Assembly (NCBI GenBank): GCA_016191875.1
Contig: JACPVG010000009.1
Span: 20,647 to 84,646, forward strand
DNA from: Chloroflexota bacterium
GTDB taxonomy: Bacteria > Chloroflexota > Anaerolineae > Anaerolineales > UBA11579
Direction: 5' to 3'
DNA: 64,000 nucleotides
Shown here: one piece after another, positions 18,834-27,691 of the stretch
Position numbering within the stretch: position 1 is the first letter of the stretch
How the letters are laid out: the number at the start of each line of letters is the position of its first letter
Program-made: the position numbers and the translations under genes
The notes under the pieces: generated by a model
The model's input: only the letters and a program-made list of their open reading frames with translations
The model's database searches: none
What the model was told of the DNA's origin: nothing

Positions 18834-20628
18834 CCGACAGCCTCAGCACCGCCAGGAAGGCTTCCTGCGGAATCTCGACGCTGCCGATCATCTTCATGCG
18901 CTTCTTGCCCTTCTTCTGCTTTTCGAGCAGTTTCTTCTTGCGGGTGATGTCGCCGCCGTAACACTTGGCCAGCACGTCCTTGCGCACGGCCTTGACGTTG
19001 GCGCGCGAGATGATGCGCCCGCTGGCGCTGGCCTGAATCGGCACCACGAACAACTGGCGCGGGATGAGGTCTTTCAGCTTGGACACCAGCGCCTGGCCCT
19101 TGTGGAAGGCGTGATCCTTATGGACGATGGCCGCCAGGGCATCCACCGGCTCATTGTTGACCAGCACCTCCAGTTTGGTGAGGTCCTCAGCGCGGTATTC
19201 CTTGAAGTGGTAGTCCATCGAGGCGTAGCCTTTTGTGCGCGACTTGAGCCCGTCGAAAAAGTCGATGATGAGTTCCGAGAGCGGAATTTCATAGTTCAAC
19301 TGGACGCGGTTGTGGGAGGGGTACTCTTCGTTCAGGTAGATGCCGCGCCGCTTGGTGGCAAGTTCCATCACCGGGCCGTAGAACTCGGTGGGCGTGTAGA
19401 TCTGCAGGGTCATCCACGGCTCGCGGATCTCCTGGATGTCGCCCTCATCCGGCAGTTTGGCGGGCGACTCAATCGTGATGGTCTTGCCATCTTTCATCAG
19501 CACTTCGTATTCCACCGAGGGCGCGGTGACGATGATATCCAGGTCGTATTCGCGTTCCAGGCGTTCCTGGATGATCTCCATGTGGAACATGCCCAGGAAG
19601 CCGCAGCGAAAGCCGAAGTTGAGCGCCTGCGACGTCTCTGGCTGGTAGACCAGCGAGGCGTCGTTCAGTTGCAGTTTTTCGAGCGCGTCCTTCAGTTCGC
19701 CGTATTCCTCGCCTTCCACCGGGTAGATGCCGGCGAACACCATCGGCTTGGGCTCGCGGTAGCCCGGCAGGGCATGCGGCAGGTCTTTGGCCTTATGGGT
19801 GATGGTGTCGCCCACCCGGCTTTCGGCCACGGTCTTCAAACCGGTGGCGATGTAGCCCACTTCGCCGGATTTCAACTCAGCCGCCGGGCGCATGTCGGGC
19901 GCAAAGGTACCGATCTCGACCGGCTTGAAGGTGATGTGGGTGGCGATGTGGTGGAGTTCATCGGTGTGCCGCAGGCCGCCATCGACGACGCGCACATAGG
20001 CGACCACGCCTTTGTAGGAGTCGTAATGTGAGTCAAAGACCAGCGCCCGCAGGGGGGCGTTTTCGTCGCCGGCGGGCGGCGGGACGCGGGCGATGACCGC
20101 TTCCAATACTTCAGCCACGCCGGTGCCTTCCTTGGCCGAAATCTGCAGAACAGTGGCCGCGTCCACGCCGATGAGCGCGGCGATCTCCTCGGCCACTTCG
20201 TCCGGGCGGGCGGCGGGCAGGTCGATCTTGTTGACGACCGGAATGATCTCCAGGTCGGCTTCGAGGGCGAGGTACAGGTTGGCGAGCGTCTGGGCTTCGA
20301 GGCCCTGGCTGGCGTCCACCACCAGCACCGCGCCTTCGCAGGCCATCAGGGCGCGGCTGACTTCGTAGCCGAAGTCTACGTGGCCGGGGGTGTCGATCAG
20401 GTTGAGTTCATAGACGCGGCCATCGGAGGCCGTGTGGGCCATGCGCACCGCCGAGGCTTTGATGGTGACGCCCTTCTCGCGTTCGAGGTCCATCGTGTCG
20501 AGCACCTGGGCCTGCATATCCCGGTCCGAGATGGTGCCGGTGAGCTGCAACATGCGGTCGGCCAGGGTGCTTTTGCCGTGGTCGATGTGGGCGATGATGC
20601 AGAAGTTGCGGATATGTTCCTGTGACAT
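18826..20628 (-). CDS. lepA: Elongation factor 4 (LepA)
   Basis: 600 residues, the standard length. A ribosome-associated GTPase that acts on elongation-stalled or initiating ribosomes. G1 is AHIDHGKST (residues 13-21), G3 is [16 protein letters not shown]4 is NKIDLP, and the LepA-specific C-terminal domain is intact ([40 protein letters not shown]). Starts MSQEHIRNF at 20628, followed upstream by a short spacer before the FRG gene. It leads the minus-strand block. Confidence 0.97.
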   Translation of the reverse strand: MSQEHIRNFCIIAHIDHGKSTLADRMLQLTGTISDRDMQAQVLDTMDLEREKGVTIKASAVRMAHTASDGRVYELNLIDTPGHVDFGYEVSRALMACEGAVLVVDASQGLEAQTLANLYLALEADLEIIPVVNKIDLPAARPDEVAEEIAALIGVDAATVLQISAKEGTGVAEVLEAVIARVPPPAGDENAPLRALVFDSHYDSYKGVVAYVRVVDGGLRHTDELHHIATHITFKPVEIGTFAPDMRPAAELKSGEVGYIATGLKTVAESRVGDTITHKAKDLPHALPGYREPKPMVFAGIYPVEGEEYGELKDALEKLQLNDASLVYQPETSQALNFGFRCGFLGMFHMEIIQERLEREYDLDIIVTAPSVEYEVLMKDGKTITIESPAKLPDEGDIQEIREPWMTLQIYTPTEFYGPVMELATKRRGIYLNEEYPSHNRVQLNYEIPLSELIIDFFDGLKSRTKGYASMDYHFKEYRAEDLTKLEVLVNNEPVDALAAIVHKDHAFHKGQALVSKLKDLIPRQLFVVPIQASASGRIISRANVKAVRKDVLAKCYGGDITRKKKLLEKQKKGKKRMKMIGSVEIPQEAFLAVLRLSDE

Positions 20629-20657
20629 GGCGGAGGGTAGTATACCAGCGGTGCTAT

Positions 20658-21440
20658 CTAATGCCGGTCTGACAATTCCTTTGCAAGTCCATCCAAGTCC
20701 GGAAATGCAGTTGAGTGATTGACCCCTAGCATGTGTAGGTCTGCTTTGAGTTTTCCTCTTTGATCTGGGGAGATAGTAAACTTTCGAAGAAGATAGCCCG
20801 GGATGATTTCTTTCATACTTCTATGATCAGCCCCGTGCACAGTGAAAGCACTTCTTTGTGCGCTCATACGTGGGTGAATAAAGGTTGCAGGCACCGCAAC
20901 TGGATATTCCAGACCGTTCTCATCCGGCTCCCATGCAGCTCTGATGTTTGCCTCTCCGATGTTTATGGAGTCCTTCGGTCTGACCCACGTTAACGGAAAA
21001 GCAGGATCGCCAGCAAACTGTGGTCTTATTTCATCAGGGAGATGCAGCTGATTGAGTTCATGTGGATTCAGCATCCAAACAACAGAGTGTTCTTCTTTAA
21101 GAGCAAAGTAGAGAGCAAGTAGAGCGCTTTCCGTCCAATCCAGCAATCGAGTGGGTAACCCCACATGTTGCGCTAGAAACAACCACTTGTCGATTTCAGA
21201 GCGGTCGGGTGTAGGTAGATACGAGAATGATGACGCTCTGATTCGAAACGTCTGAAGAAGCCTGTTTTCGTTGTGGAGAGTGCCGTCTTCCCTCTGCCTG
21301 AACAATCTTGGAAGCAATGGAGTATCGCTTTCTGGCTCACCTCTAAACCAAGGAGTGGCGGCCGTGCCCCATTGACTAACGTTTTCGCGGATGTGCGATA
21401 TATAGAGTTCCACACTGCTGATTGGAAGTTCAATAATCAT
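20658..21440 (-). CDS. FRG-domain protein
   Basis: 260 residues from the ATG at 21440, preceded by the Shine-Dalgarno GGAGGAA, which decides this start over the in-frame ATG at 21470. The FRG signature is clear: [20 protein letters not shown] near residues 31-50 and [20 protein letters not shown] near residues 88-107. The biochemical function of FRG proteins is not settled; they often occur as isolated accessory or defence-associated genes. This gene is visibly poorer in GC than all its neighbours (for example ATTATTGAACTTCC near the start), which points to horizontal acquisition. It is squeezed between tlyA and lepA. Confidence 0.85.
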   Translation of the reverse strand: MIIELPISSVELYISHIRENVSQWGTAATPWFRGEPESDTPLLPRLFRQREDGTLHNENRLLQTFRIRASSFSYLPTPDRSEIDKWLFLAQHVGLPTRLLDWTESALLALYFALKEEHSVVWMLNPHELNQLHLPDEIRPQFAGDPAFPLTWVRPKDSINIGEANIRAAWEPDENGLEYPVAVPATFIHPRMSAQRSAFTVHGADHRSMKEIIPGYLLRKFTISPDQRGKLKADLHMLGVNHSTAFPDLDGLAKELSDRH

Positions 21441-21466
21441 TTCTTCCTCCACTGTACCCAAATTGA

Positions 21467-22258
21467 TCATGCATCCGGCGAGAAAACCGTACTCAGCATT
21501 TCAGACACGGATTTGCTATCACACTTCGTTCCCAAGCTCATCCAACAGAGATACTCCACATTTCCTTTTGGCCCCAGCACGGGCGATTGGATGAGGCCCA
21601 GCAGGGCATAGCCTTGCGCTTCGGCGAAGGCGAGTACCTCCTCCAACACTCGCCGGTGTACCTCGGGGTCGCGGATGACGCCCTTGCCGCGGGCGGTCTC
21701 CTTCCGCCCGGCCTCGAACTGCGGCTTGACCAGCGCGGTCATCTGCCCACCGAGTTCGCCGTACCAACCTTTCAGGACCGGCAGCAGGGTCTTGAGCGAG
21801 ATGAAGGACGCATCGACGCTGATGAACGCGACCGGCTCGGGCAGTTTTTCGATGTGGCGGGCGTTCTGGCCTTCCATCACCACCACGCGGGAGTCCTGGC
21901 GTATCTTCCAATGCAGGATACCCTGCCCCACGTCGATGGCATACACCTTCGCCGCGCCGTTTTGCAGCAGGCAGTCGGTGAACCCGCCGGTGGACGCGCC
22001 CACGTCCGCGCAGACCAGACCGTGCACCTCCAGCCCGAAGGCAGCGAACGCGGCTTCCAGTTTCTCCCCGCCGCGCGAGACGTACTTCGGCCCCCCGACG
22101 ACTTCAAGAACGACACTCGCAGTAAAGGAATCGCTGGGCTTGCTCACCAGCTGGCCGTCGGCGCGCACCTGCCCGGCCATCACCAACCGCTGGGCCAGGC
22201 TGCGGCTTTCGGCCAGCCCGCGCGCCACCAGCAGGAGATCGACGCGCTGTTTCTTCAT
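21467..22258 (-). CDS. tlyA: TlyA family rRNA (cytidine-2'-O)-methyltransferase
   Basis: 263 residues. An N-terminal S4 RNA-binding domain (QRVDLLLVARGLAESRS, from residue 4) is followed by an FtsJ-like methyltransferase with YVSRGGEKLEAAF, CADVGASTGGFTDCLL and ISVDASFISLKTLLP. The family normally ends a few residues after the PxxGPKGNxEFL block. Here that block reads SPVLGPKGNVEYL and is followed by about 25 unrelated residues (CWMSLGTKCDSKSVSEM and on) encoded in AT-rich DNA continuous with the FRG segment. The catalytic core is intact, so activity is likely. Acts on 23S and/or 16S rRNA. Confidence 0.92.
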   Translation of the reverse strand: MKKQRVDLLLVARGLAESRSLAQRLVMAGQVRADGQLVSKPSDSFTASVVLEVVGGPKYVSRGGEKLEAAFAAFGLEVHGLVCADVGASTGGFTDCLLQNGAAKVYAIDVGQGILHWKIRQDSRVVVMEGQNARHIEKLPEPVAFISVDASFISLKTLLPVLKGWYGELGGQMTALVKPQFEAGRKETARGKGVIRDPEVHRRVLEEVLAFAEAQGYALLGLIQSPVLGPKGNVEYLCWMSLGTKCDSKSVSEMLSTVFSPDA

Positions 22259-22434
22259 GGCGGAGAGTATAAAGGGAAACGGTATCAGGTATCAGGTTCT
22301 TCAAGATTGTCAATTCGCCTCGCGCACCCGTCAAGCCCCTCTCCCTGATTACCTTATTCCTGATCAACTGATTCCATTTTTCCATGTTTCCCTGTTTCCG
22401 TGTCTACCTATGTCCATGCACCCCCTTCTCAATG

Positions 22435-22440
22435 TATACT
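22435..22440 (+). promoter_or_regulatory. Candidate -10 box for the prenyltransferase-mevalonate operon
   Basis: TATACT ends only 7 bases before the ATG at 22448, so transcription would begin at or next to the start codon and the message would be leaderless. The -35 region is weak (TGTCCA near 22411). The preceding spacer 22259-22434 contains TATCAGG microrepeats and T/C-rich sequence but no gene that I can support. Confidence 0.45.
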
Positions 22441-22447
22441 ACCGACC

Positions 22448-23314
22448 ATGTTTCCCGCCCTCCTCCGCGCCATGCGCCCCAAACAGTGGGCCAAGAACAT
22501 CCTGCTGTTCGCCGCGCTGGTGTTCGACCGGCAATTGACCAACCTGCCCGCCTTGCTGGATACCCTGGCCGGGTTTGCGCTCTTCTGCCTGACCGCCAGC
22601 GCGGTCTATCTCGTCAACGACCTGCACGACCTGGAGGCCGACCGCCAGCACCCCACGAAGCGCAACCGGCCCATTGCCAGTGGCGCGCTGCCGCCGCGCA
22701 TCGCCTGGGCGGCGGTGGCCGTCCTGGTGTTGGTCATCGTCCCGCTCGGCTGGCGTCTGTCGCCCGCTTTCCTGGCGATGCTGACCGCCTACTTCACGCT
22801 CAACGTCCTGTATTCGGTCTGGCTCAAGCACGAACCCATCATCGATGTGCTGGTGTTGGCGTCGTTCTACATCCTGCGGGTGGGCGCGGGCGTGGTGCTC
22901 ATCCGGGTCGAGCGCTTTTCGCCCTGGCTGTACGTCGCCATGCTGTTCCTGGCGCTGTTCCTGGGCATCGGCAAGCGCCGCGCCGAACTGATCTCCCTGC
23001 AAGCCAATGGCGGCGGGCGCAAGGTGCTGCAATTCTATTCCCAGCACTTCCTTGACCAGCTGCTCATCATCGTGTTGACCATCGCTGTGATGACCTACAG
23101 TCTTTACACCTTCACCGCGCCCAACCTGCCGGAGAACCACGCCATGATGCTCACCATCCCATTCGTCATCTATGGCATCTTCCGTTATCTGTGGCTGGTG
23201 CAGGTAGGCGGCCACGGCGAGGCCCCGGAAGACCTGCTCTTCAGCGACCGGCCGCTGCAGGTGGATCTGGCGCTGTGGGCGGCGGCGGTGTTTGTCATCT
23301 TCTACCTGTCCTGA
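22448..23314 (+). CDS. UbiA-family prenyltransferase, decaprenyl-phosphate phosphoribosyltransferase-like
   Basis: 288 residues, about eight membrane helices. The first motif NDLHDLEADRQHP is the UbiA NDxxDxxxD Mg-diphosphate site, followed by TKRNRPIASG. The N-terminal MRPKQWAKNILLFAALVFD and LGIGKRRAELISL match the branch that attaches 5-phosphoribose 1-diphosphate to a polyprenyl phosphate. I chose the ATG at 22448 because the open extension to 22400 crosses the promoter and is unlike the family. First gene of an operon with mevalonate kinase (12-base gap) and isopentenyl phosphate kinase, so carrier-lipid synthesis and loading are linked. Other UbiA substrates cannot be excluded. Confidence 0.8.
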   Translation: MFPALLRAMRPKQWAKNILLFAALVFDRQLTNLPALLDTLAGFALFCLTASAVYLVNDLHDLEADRQHPTKRNRPIASGALPPRIAWAAVAVLVLVIVPLGWRLSPAFLAMLTAYFTLNVLYSVWLKHEPIIDVLVLASFYILRVGAGVVLIRVERFSPWLYVAMLFLALFLGIGKRRAELISLQANGGGRKVLQFYSQHFLDQLLIIVLTIAVMTYSLYTFTAPNLPENHAMMLTIPFVIYGIFRYLWLVQVGGHGEAPEDLLFSDRPLQVDLALWAAAVFVIFYLS

Positions 23315-23326
23315 TAGTCGCCGCGC

Positions 23327-24274
23327 ATGCCCAACTTCACCGCCACCGCCCCCGGTAAGGTCATCCTCTTCGGCGAGCACGCCGTGGTGTACGGCCAGCC
23401 GGCCATCGCCGTGCCGGTGACCCAGGTGCAGGCGCGCGCCACCGTCGCGCCGGGCATCGGCCTGCCGAGCGGGACGATCCAGGTGCAGGCCCCGGAGATC
23501 GCCCTGGACAGCCCGCTGCGCGCGCTGCCGCTCGACCACGCCATCAAACAGGCCATCGACCTGACGCTGGCGGCGGTGGGCGTGGCGCAGCCGCCGGCTT
23601 TCAAGCTCAAGATCACCAGCACAATTCCGCTGGCCGCCGGCCTGGGGTCGGGCGCGGCCGTCAGTGTGGCAGCCGTTCGGGCGGTTTCGGCCTTCCTCGG
23701 CCATCCGCTGGCGGACGAGCAGGTCAACGCCATCGCCTTCGAGATCGAGAAGATCCATCACGGCACGCCCTCCGGCATCGACAACACGGTTGTTACCTAT
23801 GCCCAACCCGTCTACTTCGTCAAGGGCCAGCCGATAGAGACCTTCGTCATCCACACCCCGTTTACCCTCGTGATTGGCGACACCGGCGTGGCCTCGCCCA
23901 CCGGCATCGCCGTCAGGGATGTGCGCAAAGCCTGGGAAGCCGACAAGGGCGGCTACGAGGGTCTGTTTGACGAGTGCGGGCGGATTGCCAGCGCGGCCCG
24001 CCGCGCCATCGAAAGCGGCGAAGCCGGCGCGCTCGGCCCGCTCATGGACGAAAACCATACCCTCCTGCAAGCGATGGGTGTGTCCTCCCCGGAACTTGAC
24101 CGGCTGGTGCAGGCGGCGCGTGCGGCGGGCGCCGCCGGAGCCAAACTCTCCGGCGGCGGGCGCGGCGGCAACATGATCGCCCTGGCGCGCGAGGTCGACC
24201 CGGACCGGTTGGCGAACGCGCTGATGGAGGCGGGCGCGACGAACACGGTGGTAACAACTGTGGGGCACAGATAA
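23327..24274 (+). CDS. mvk: Mevalonate kinase (GHMP family)
   Basis: 315 residues. Phosphorylates mevalonate to 5-phosphomevalonate with ATP in the cytoplasm. The diagnostic N-terminal motif is PGKVILFGEHAVVYGQPAIA (9-28), the ATP loop is PLAAGLGSGAAVSVAA (from 101), HGTPSGIDNTV carries the catalytic Asp region, and the C-terminal GHMP motif is KLSGGGRGGNMIAL. The mevalonate pathway is uncommon in bacteria but known in some Chloroflexota. Its TAA stop overlaps the next ATG by one base (TAATG), so translation of the two kinases is coupled. Confidence 0.93.
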   Translation: MPNFTATAPGKVILFGEHAVVYGQPAIAVPVTQVQARATVAPGIGLPSGTIQVQAPEIALDSPLRALPLDHAIKQAIDLTLAAVGVAQPPAFKLKITSTIPLAAGLGSGAAVSVAAVRAVSAFLGHPLADEQVNAIAFEIEKIHHGTPSGIDNTVVTYAQPVYFVKGQPIETFVIHTPFTLVIGDTGVASPTGIAVRDVRKAWEADKGGYEGLFDECGRIASAARRAIESGEAGALGPLMDENHTLLQAMGVSSPELDRLVQAARAAGAAGAKLSGGGRGGNMIALAREVDPDRLANALMEAGATNTVVTTVGHR

Positions 24275-25068
24275 TGAATCTGCAATTCCTGAAACTGGGC
24301 GGGTCGTTGATCACCGACAAGGGAGGGACCTCAGTCGCGCGACGCGCTGTCATCGAGAGACTTGCGGGAGAAATCGCTTCAGCGCGTGAACTGAAACCCT
24401 CCGACGCATTGGTGCTCGGGCATGGAAGCGGGTCGTTCGGCCATGCCCCGGCGCGGCAATACAATACGCGCCAGGGAGTGCAAGAGGAAGAGCAATGGGC
24501 GGGCTTTGCCGAAGTGTGGTATCAGGCCAGCGCGCTCAACCGCATCGTCATCGAAGCCCTGCACGCCGCCGGTCTGCCCGCCCTGGCGTTTCCGCTCTCA
24601 GGGGCCGTCGTCGCACACGATGGGCAGATCGCGGAATGGGACATCCGCCCGATTGAACTGGCCCTCGAACACGGCCTGCTGCCGGTGGTTTACGGCGACG
24701 TGGCTTTCGACAACGTGCGCGGCGGCACGATTCTGAGCACCGAGGACATCTTCGATTTCCTCGCCCCGCGCCTGCGCCCCGTCCGCATCCTGCAGGCCGG
24801 GTTGGACCCGGTGTGGGCCGACTATCCGGCCAACACCCGCGTGGCGGCACGCATCACCCCGGCTACTCTGAAGAATGTGGAGGCCGCGCTCGGCGGTTCT
24901 GCCGCCGCCGCCGACGTGACCGGCGGCATGGCCGCCAAAGTGCGCCAGACCCTGGCGCAGGTGCAGGCCCTCCCCGGCTGTGAGGGGCTGATCTTTTCGG
25001 GGACGGAAGCGGGCGCGGTGCGCGCCGCCCTGCTGGGCGAGAACCCCGGCACATGCCTTTCCGCGTAA
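24274..25068 (+). CDS. ipk: Isopentenyl phosphate kinase
   Basis: 264 residues, amino acid kinase fold. Converts isopentenyl phosphate to isopentenyl diphosphate. The start FLKLGGSLITDKGG is the nucleotide-binding loop, and LGHGSGSFGH (48-57) holds the histidine that distinguishes this family from other amino acid kinases. GGTILSTEDIFDFLA and DVTGGMAAKVRQTL are later family blocks. In Archaea and some Chloroflexota this enzyme follows a phosphomevalonate decarboxylase, giving the alternative mevalonate route. No decarboxylase lies in the window. Directly coupled to the mevalonate kinase start. Confidence 0.92.
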   Translation: MNLQFLKLGGSLITDKGGTSVARRAVIERLAGEIASARELKPSDALVLGHGSGSFGHAPARQYNTRQGVQEEEQWAGFAEVWYQASALNRIVIEALHAAGLPALAFPLSGAVVAHDGQIAEWDIRPIELALEHGLLPVVYGDVAFDNVRGGTILSTEDIFDFLAPRLRPVRILQAGLDPVWADYPANTRVAARITPATLKNVEAALGGSAAAADVTGGMAAKVRQTLAQVQALPGCEGLIFSGTEAGAVRAALLGENPGTCLSA

Positions 25069-25085
25069 TCCGTCCCTGTTTTCGC

Positions 25086-25091
25086 TATAAT
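25086..25091 (+). promoter_or_regulatory. Candidate -10 box (TATAAT) for dgt
   Basis: TATAAT sits in the gap after the ipk stop, about 100 bases before the dgt start. I see no good -35 at the usual spacing. Confidence 0.4.
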
Positions 25092-25192
25092 ACAGACGGC
25101 TCCGCTGATCCAATTCATGTGTGTTAATCAATGGTCAGCAAACTATTCAACCTCGCCATTCAAACCGCCCCCTCCCCGGAAAGAAGTCCCCG

Positions 25193-26347
25193 ATGATTGC
25201 GACCCGCGAAAAGCTGGAAAAACACGAAGACCAGAGCCTCGCCCCCTACGGCCTGCGCAGCAAGGACAGCAAAGGCCGCCAGTACCCCGACCACGAGCCG
25301 GACTACCGCACCGCCTTCCAGCGCGACCGCGACCGCATCCTGCACACCACCGCCTTCCGCCGCCTGGAATACAAGACCCAGGTCTTCATCAATTATGAGG
25401 GCGATTACTTCCGCACCCGCCTGACCCACTCGCTGGAAGTGGCCCAGATCGGCCGCACGCTCGCCAAGGCGCTGGGGGCCAATGAAGATCTGGTCGAGGC
25501 CATCTGCCTGGCGCACGACCTGGGCCACCCGCCCTTCGGCCATTCCGGCGAGGTCGTGCTCAACCGCCTGATGAAGGACCACGGCGGCTTCGACCACAAC
25601 AAGCAGTCCTTCCGCATCGTCACCCAACTGGAACAACGCTACCCGGACTTCCCCGGCCTCAACCTCACTTGGGAAGTGCGCGAAGGCATCGTCAAGCACG
25701 AGACCGAGTACGACGTCTCCGACGCCCAGGACTTCAACCCCGACCTGCGCGGCCACCTGGAGGCCCAGCTGGCGAACGTGGCCGACGAACTGGCCTATTC
25801 CGCCCACGACCTGGACGACGGCCTGCGCTCCGGCATGATCAACCCCGCCATGCTCTCCGGCATCGAACTGTGGGAAGTGCTGGTGGAGCGGCTGGGCCTG
25901 GCCGGCGCGCTGACGCTCAGCGACCTCCAGCGCCACCAGCTGATCCGCGAACTGATCGGGCTGCTGGTGACGGACGCCGTCCAGAGCGCCGACCGCCGCA
26001 TCAAAGAGGCCAAAGCCCGTTCGGTGGAGGACCTTCAGCGGCTCGACCACAACGTCACCGGCTACAGTGAAGACATGCACCGCCGCAACCGCGAACTCAA
26101 GGACTTCCTCTACGCCAAGCTCTACCGCCACTACCGGGTGGTGCGCATGGCGGTCAAGGCCGAACGCATCCTCGCCGACCTGTTCAGCGCCTACCGCGCC
26201 GAGCCGGATATGCTGCCGGATTCGTTCCGGGAGTTGATCGAGCCGCGCGGCCTGGAGCGCACCATCTGCGATTACCTGGCCGGGATGACCGACCGCTACG
26301 CCCTGCAGGAATACGAGCGCCTGTTCGACCCCTACACCAAACCCTGA
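25193..26347 (+). CDS. dgt: Deoxyguanosinetriphosphate triphosphohydrolase-like protein
   Basis: 384 residues. An HD-domain enzyme that would hydrolyse a dNTP to deoxynucleoside and triphosphate. The HD residues lie in TRLTHSLEVAQIGRTLA and CLAHDLGHPPFGHSGE. RTAFQRDRDRILHTTAFRRL is the conserved N-terminal block. The start at 25193 follows GGAAAG and begins MIATREKLE; the frame is open upstream to 25121 but lacks family similarity there. Stand-alone after its own promoter. Confidence 0.92.
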   Translation: MIATREKLEKHEDQSLAPYGLRSKDSKGRQYPDHEPDYRTAFQRDRDRILHTTAFRRLEYKTQVFINYEGDYFRTRLTHSLEVAQIGRTLAKALGANEDLVEAICLAHDLGHPPFGHSGEVVLNRLMKDHGGFDHNKQSFRIVTQLEQRYPDFPGLNLTWEVREGIVKHETEYDVSDAQDFNPDLRGHLEAQLANVADELAYSAHDLDDGLRSGMINPAMLSGIELWEVLVERLGLAGALTLSDLQRHQLIRELIGLLVTDAVQSADRRIKEAKARSVEDLQRLDHNVTGYSEDMHRRNRELKDFLYAKLYRHYRVVRMAVKAERILADLFSAYRAEPDMLPDSFRELIEPRGLERTICDYLAGMTDRYALQEYERLFDPYTKP

Positions 26348-26371
26348 CCGCCGGCCGGGCGGCGCCTGCCC

Positions 26372-26400
26372 TTGCCAAGCGGTTTCAAACGATATATCAT
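26372..26400 (+). promoter_or_regulatory. Promoter of greA (TTGCCA, 17-base spacer, TATCAT)
   Basis: TTGCCA at 26372-26377 and TATCAT at 26395-26400 are separated by 17 bases. Transcription from about 26407 gives a leader of about 120 bases before greA. Confidence 0.6.
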
Positions 26401-26429
26401 AGGCATACCTTACCCAAGCCGTTACAGGA

Positions 26430-26484
26430 CCTCCCGCGGGTTCGCTTGCGCAAGACCGATTCTGGCGATCCATCCTGCGGGAGG
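26430..26484 (+). other. Inverted repeat in the greA leader
   Basis: CCTCCCGC at 26430 pairs with GCGGGAGG at 26477-26484, enclosing a smaller GCTTGCGCAAG element. It could fold in the untranslated leader and affect expression. I do not recognise a known riboswitch. Confidence 0.4.
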
Positions 26485-26525
26485 TTGGCATCCCGGCCTG
26501 CGGCGCAGGAACAAGGGCAACGACC

Positions 26526-26999
26526 ATGAGCCGAAACGACCAGATGTACCTGACCCCCGAGCGCGCCGAGGAAATGCGCGTCGAACTGGCCGACATGAAG
26601 GGCCGCCAGCGAGATCAACTCTCGGAACGGCTGCGCTTTGCCATTTCCCAGGGCGACCTGAGCGAGAACGCCGACTACCATAAGGCCAAGGAAGACCAGG
26701 CGTTCCTCGAAGGCAAGATTCAGGAATACGAGATGATTCTCAGCGAAGCCGTGCTGATTGACGGCAGCAGCCGGCGGCCGGGCCTCGTGGATATCGGCTC
26801 GCACATCACCATCAAAGAAGGCGACTACCCGGAAGAGACCTACCACCTGGTGGGCGCGGTGGAAGCCAACCCGCGCGAGGGCAAGATCTCTAACGAATCG
26901 CCGATGGGCCGGGCGCTGATGGGCCACAAAGCCGGCGATACGGTGGAATATGAAAGCCCCGGCGGCAAAATGAAGGTGAAAATCCTAAAGGTTGAGTGA
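26526..26999 (+). CDS. greA: Transcription elongation factor GreA
   Basis: 157 residues, standard length. Stimulates RNA cleavage by backtracked RNA polymerase. The coiled-coil tip is present as GDLSENADYHKAKEDQAFLE with the acidic D and E, and the C-terminal FKBP-like domain ends in ESPGGKMKVKILKVE. Followed at once by an intrinsic terminator, and preceded by its own promoter and a 120-base leader. Confidence 0.96.
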   Translation: MSRNDQMYLTPERAEEMRVELADMKGRQRDQLSERLRFAISQGDLSENADYHKAKEDQAFLEGKIQEYEMILSEAVLIDGSSRRPGLVDIGSHITIKEGDYPEETYHLVGAVEANPREGKISNESPMGRALMGHKAGDTVEYESPGGKMKVKILKVE

Positions 27000-27005
27000 A
27001 CACAG

Positions 27006-27031
27006 ACGCCCTCCGGTTGGAGGGCGTTTTT
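27006..27031 (+). terminator. Intrinsic terminator after greA
   Basis: ACGCCCTCC (27006-27014) and GGAGGGCGT (27019-27027) form a perfect 9-bp stem with a GGTT loop, followed by TTTTT. Confidence 0.9.
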
Positions 27032-27056
27032 GATTCTTGTCAGACAGGCATGCCGC

Positions 27057-27524
27057 TTACACCGCCCGCGGCACCCGGCCCACCAGTTGCAGCATCCAGC
27101 ACATCGTTCTGTGGAACGGGTCGGCGTCCAGGAACATCATCGGGCAACCGCCGGGGATGACTCCCACGCCGTGGGCGCGCAGGTGCTCGACCGCCTCTTC
27201 TGAAACGCTGTCGCCGAACGAGCGGTGCATCCACACCCACTTCACGCCGCTCTCGGCGCAGTCGCGCGCCACCTGCGCGCTGGCCTCCGGCGTGGTCACC
27301 AGCATGGCCGCGCCCACCCCACCGGGGATATCCCTTACGCTGGGGTAGCAGGCCGCCCCTTCCACCTCCGTCGCGGCCGGGTTCACCGGGAACACCTCGT
27401 AGCCGTTGTCTTTGAACTTCTTATAGATGGCGTTGGCGGTTTCGGCCGGGTTGCGGGAGACCCCCACCACGGCCACGCGTTTTTCTTCCAGGAACCGGCC
27501 AGCGGCCGTTCGTAAATCGGTCAT
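27057..27524 (-). CDS. CoA-binding domain protein (YccU-like)
   Basis: 155 residues. A Rossmann-type CoA-binding fold (PF13380-like): RVAVVGVSRNPAETANAIY near residue 14, GYEVFPVNPAATEVEG, AMLVTTPEASAQVARDCAE, KWVWMHRSFGDSVSE and VIPGGCPMMF. The start at 27524 is chosen because AAAGGA lies at good distance upstream; an in-frame ATG at 27539 overlaps that site. The physiological role of these small CoA-binding proteins is not established. Convergent with greA across the terminator. Confidence 0.88.
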   Translation of the reverse strand: MTDLRTAAGRFLEEKRVAVVGVSRNPAETANAIYKKFKDNGYEVFPVNPAATEVEGAACYPSVRDIPGGVGAAMLVTTPEASAQVARDCAESGVKWVWMHRSFGDSVSEEAVEHLRAHGVGVIPGGCPMMFLDADPFHRTMCWMLQLVGRVPRAV

Positions 27525-27643
27525 GTGACATCCTTTCAAGAGTGGTATCGAGCCCGATTTTCAATCCTGCGGCGCAATCGCCGAATGGTCAAATGCCCTC
27601 ACTTGGCCGGGGCAAACGGCCCGAATGAGCCGGGGACAGCAAA

Positions 27644-27667
27644 CAGGGGCGGCGCGCGCCGCCCCTG
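27644..27667. repeat. 24-base perfect GC palindrome
   Basis: CAGGGGCGGCGC pairs exactly with GCGCCGCCCCTG. On the minus strand it is followed by TTTG, so it may serve as a weak terminator for the degenerate gene at 27692-27846. Confidence 0.6.
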
Positions 27668-27691
27668 CGCGGGAACAGGGCCTTGTGCCGG

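Noticed and set aside
25160..26596. Minus-strand 478-codon frame opposite dgt
   Set aside because: It is the mirror frame of dgt, with no independent motif; the HD enzyme on the plus strand has full family signatures.
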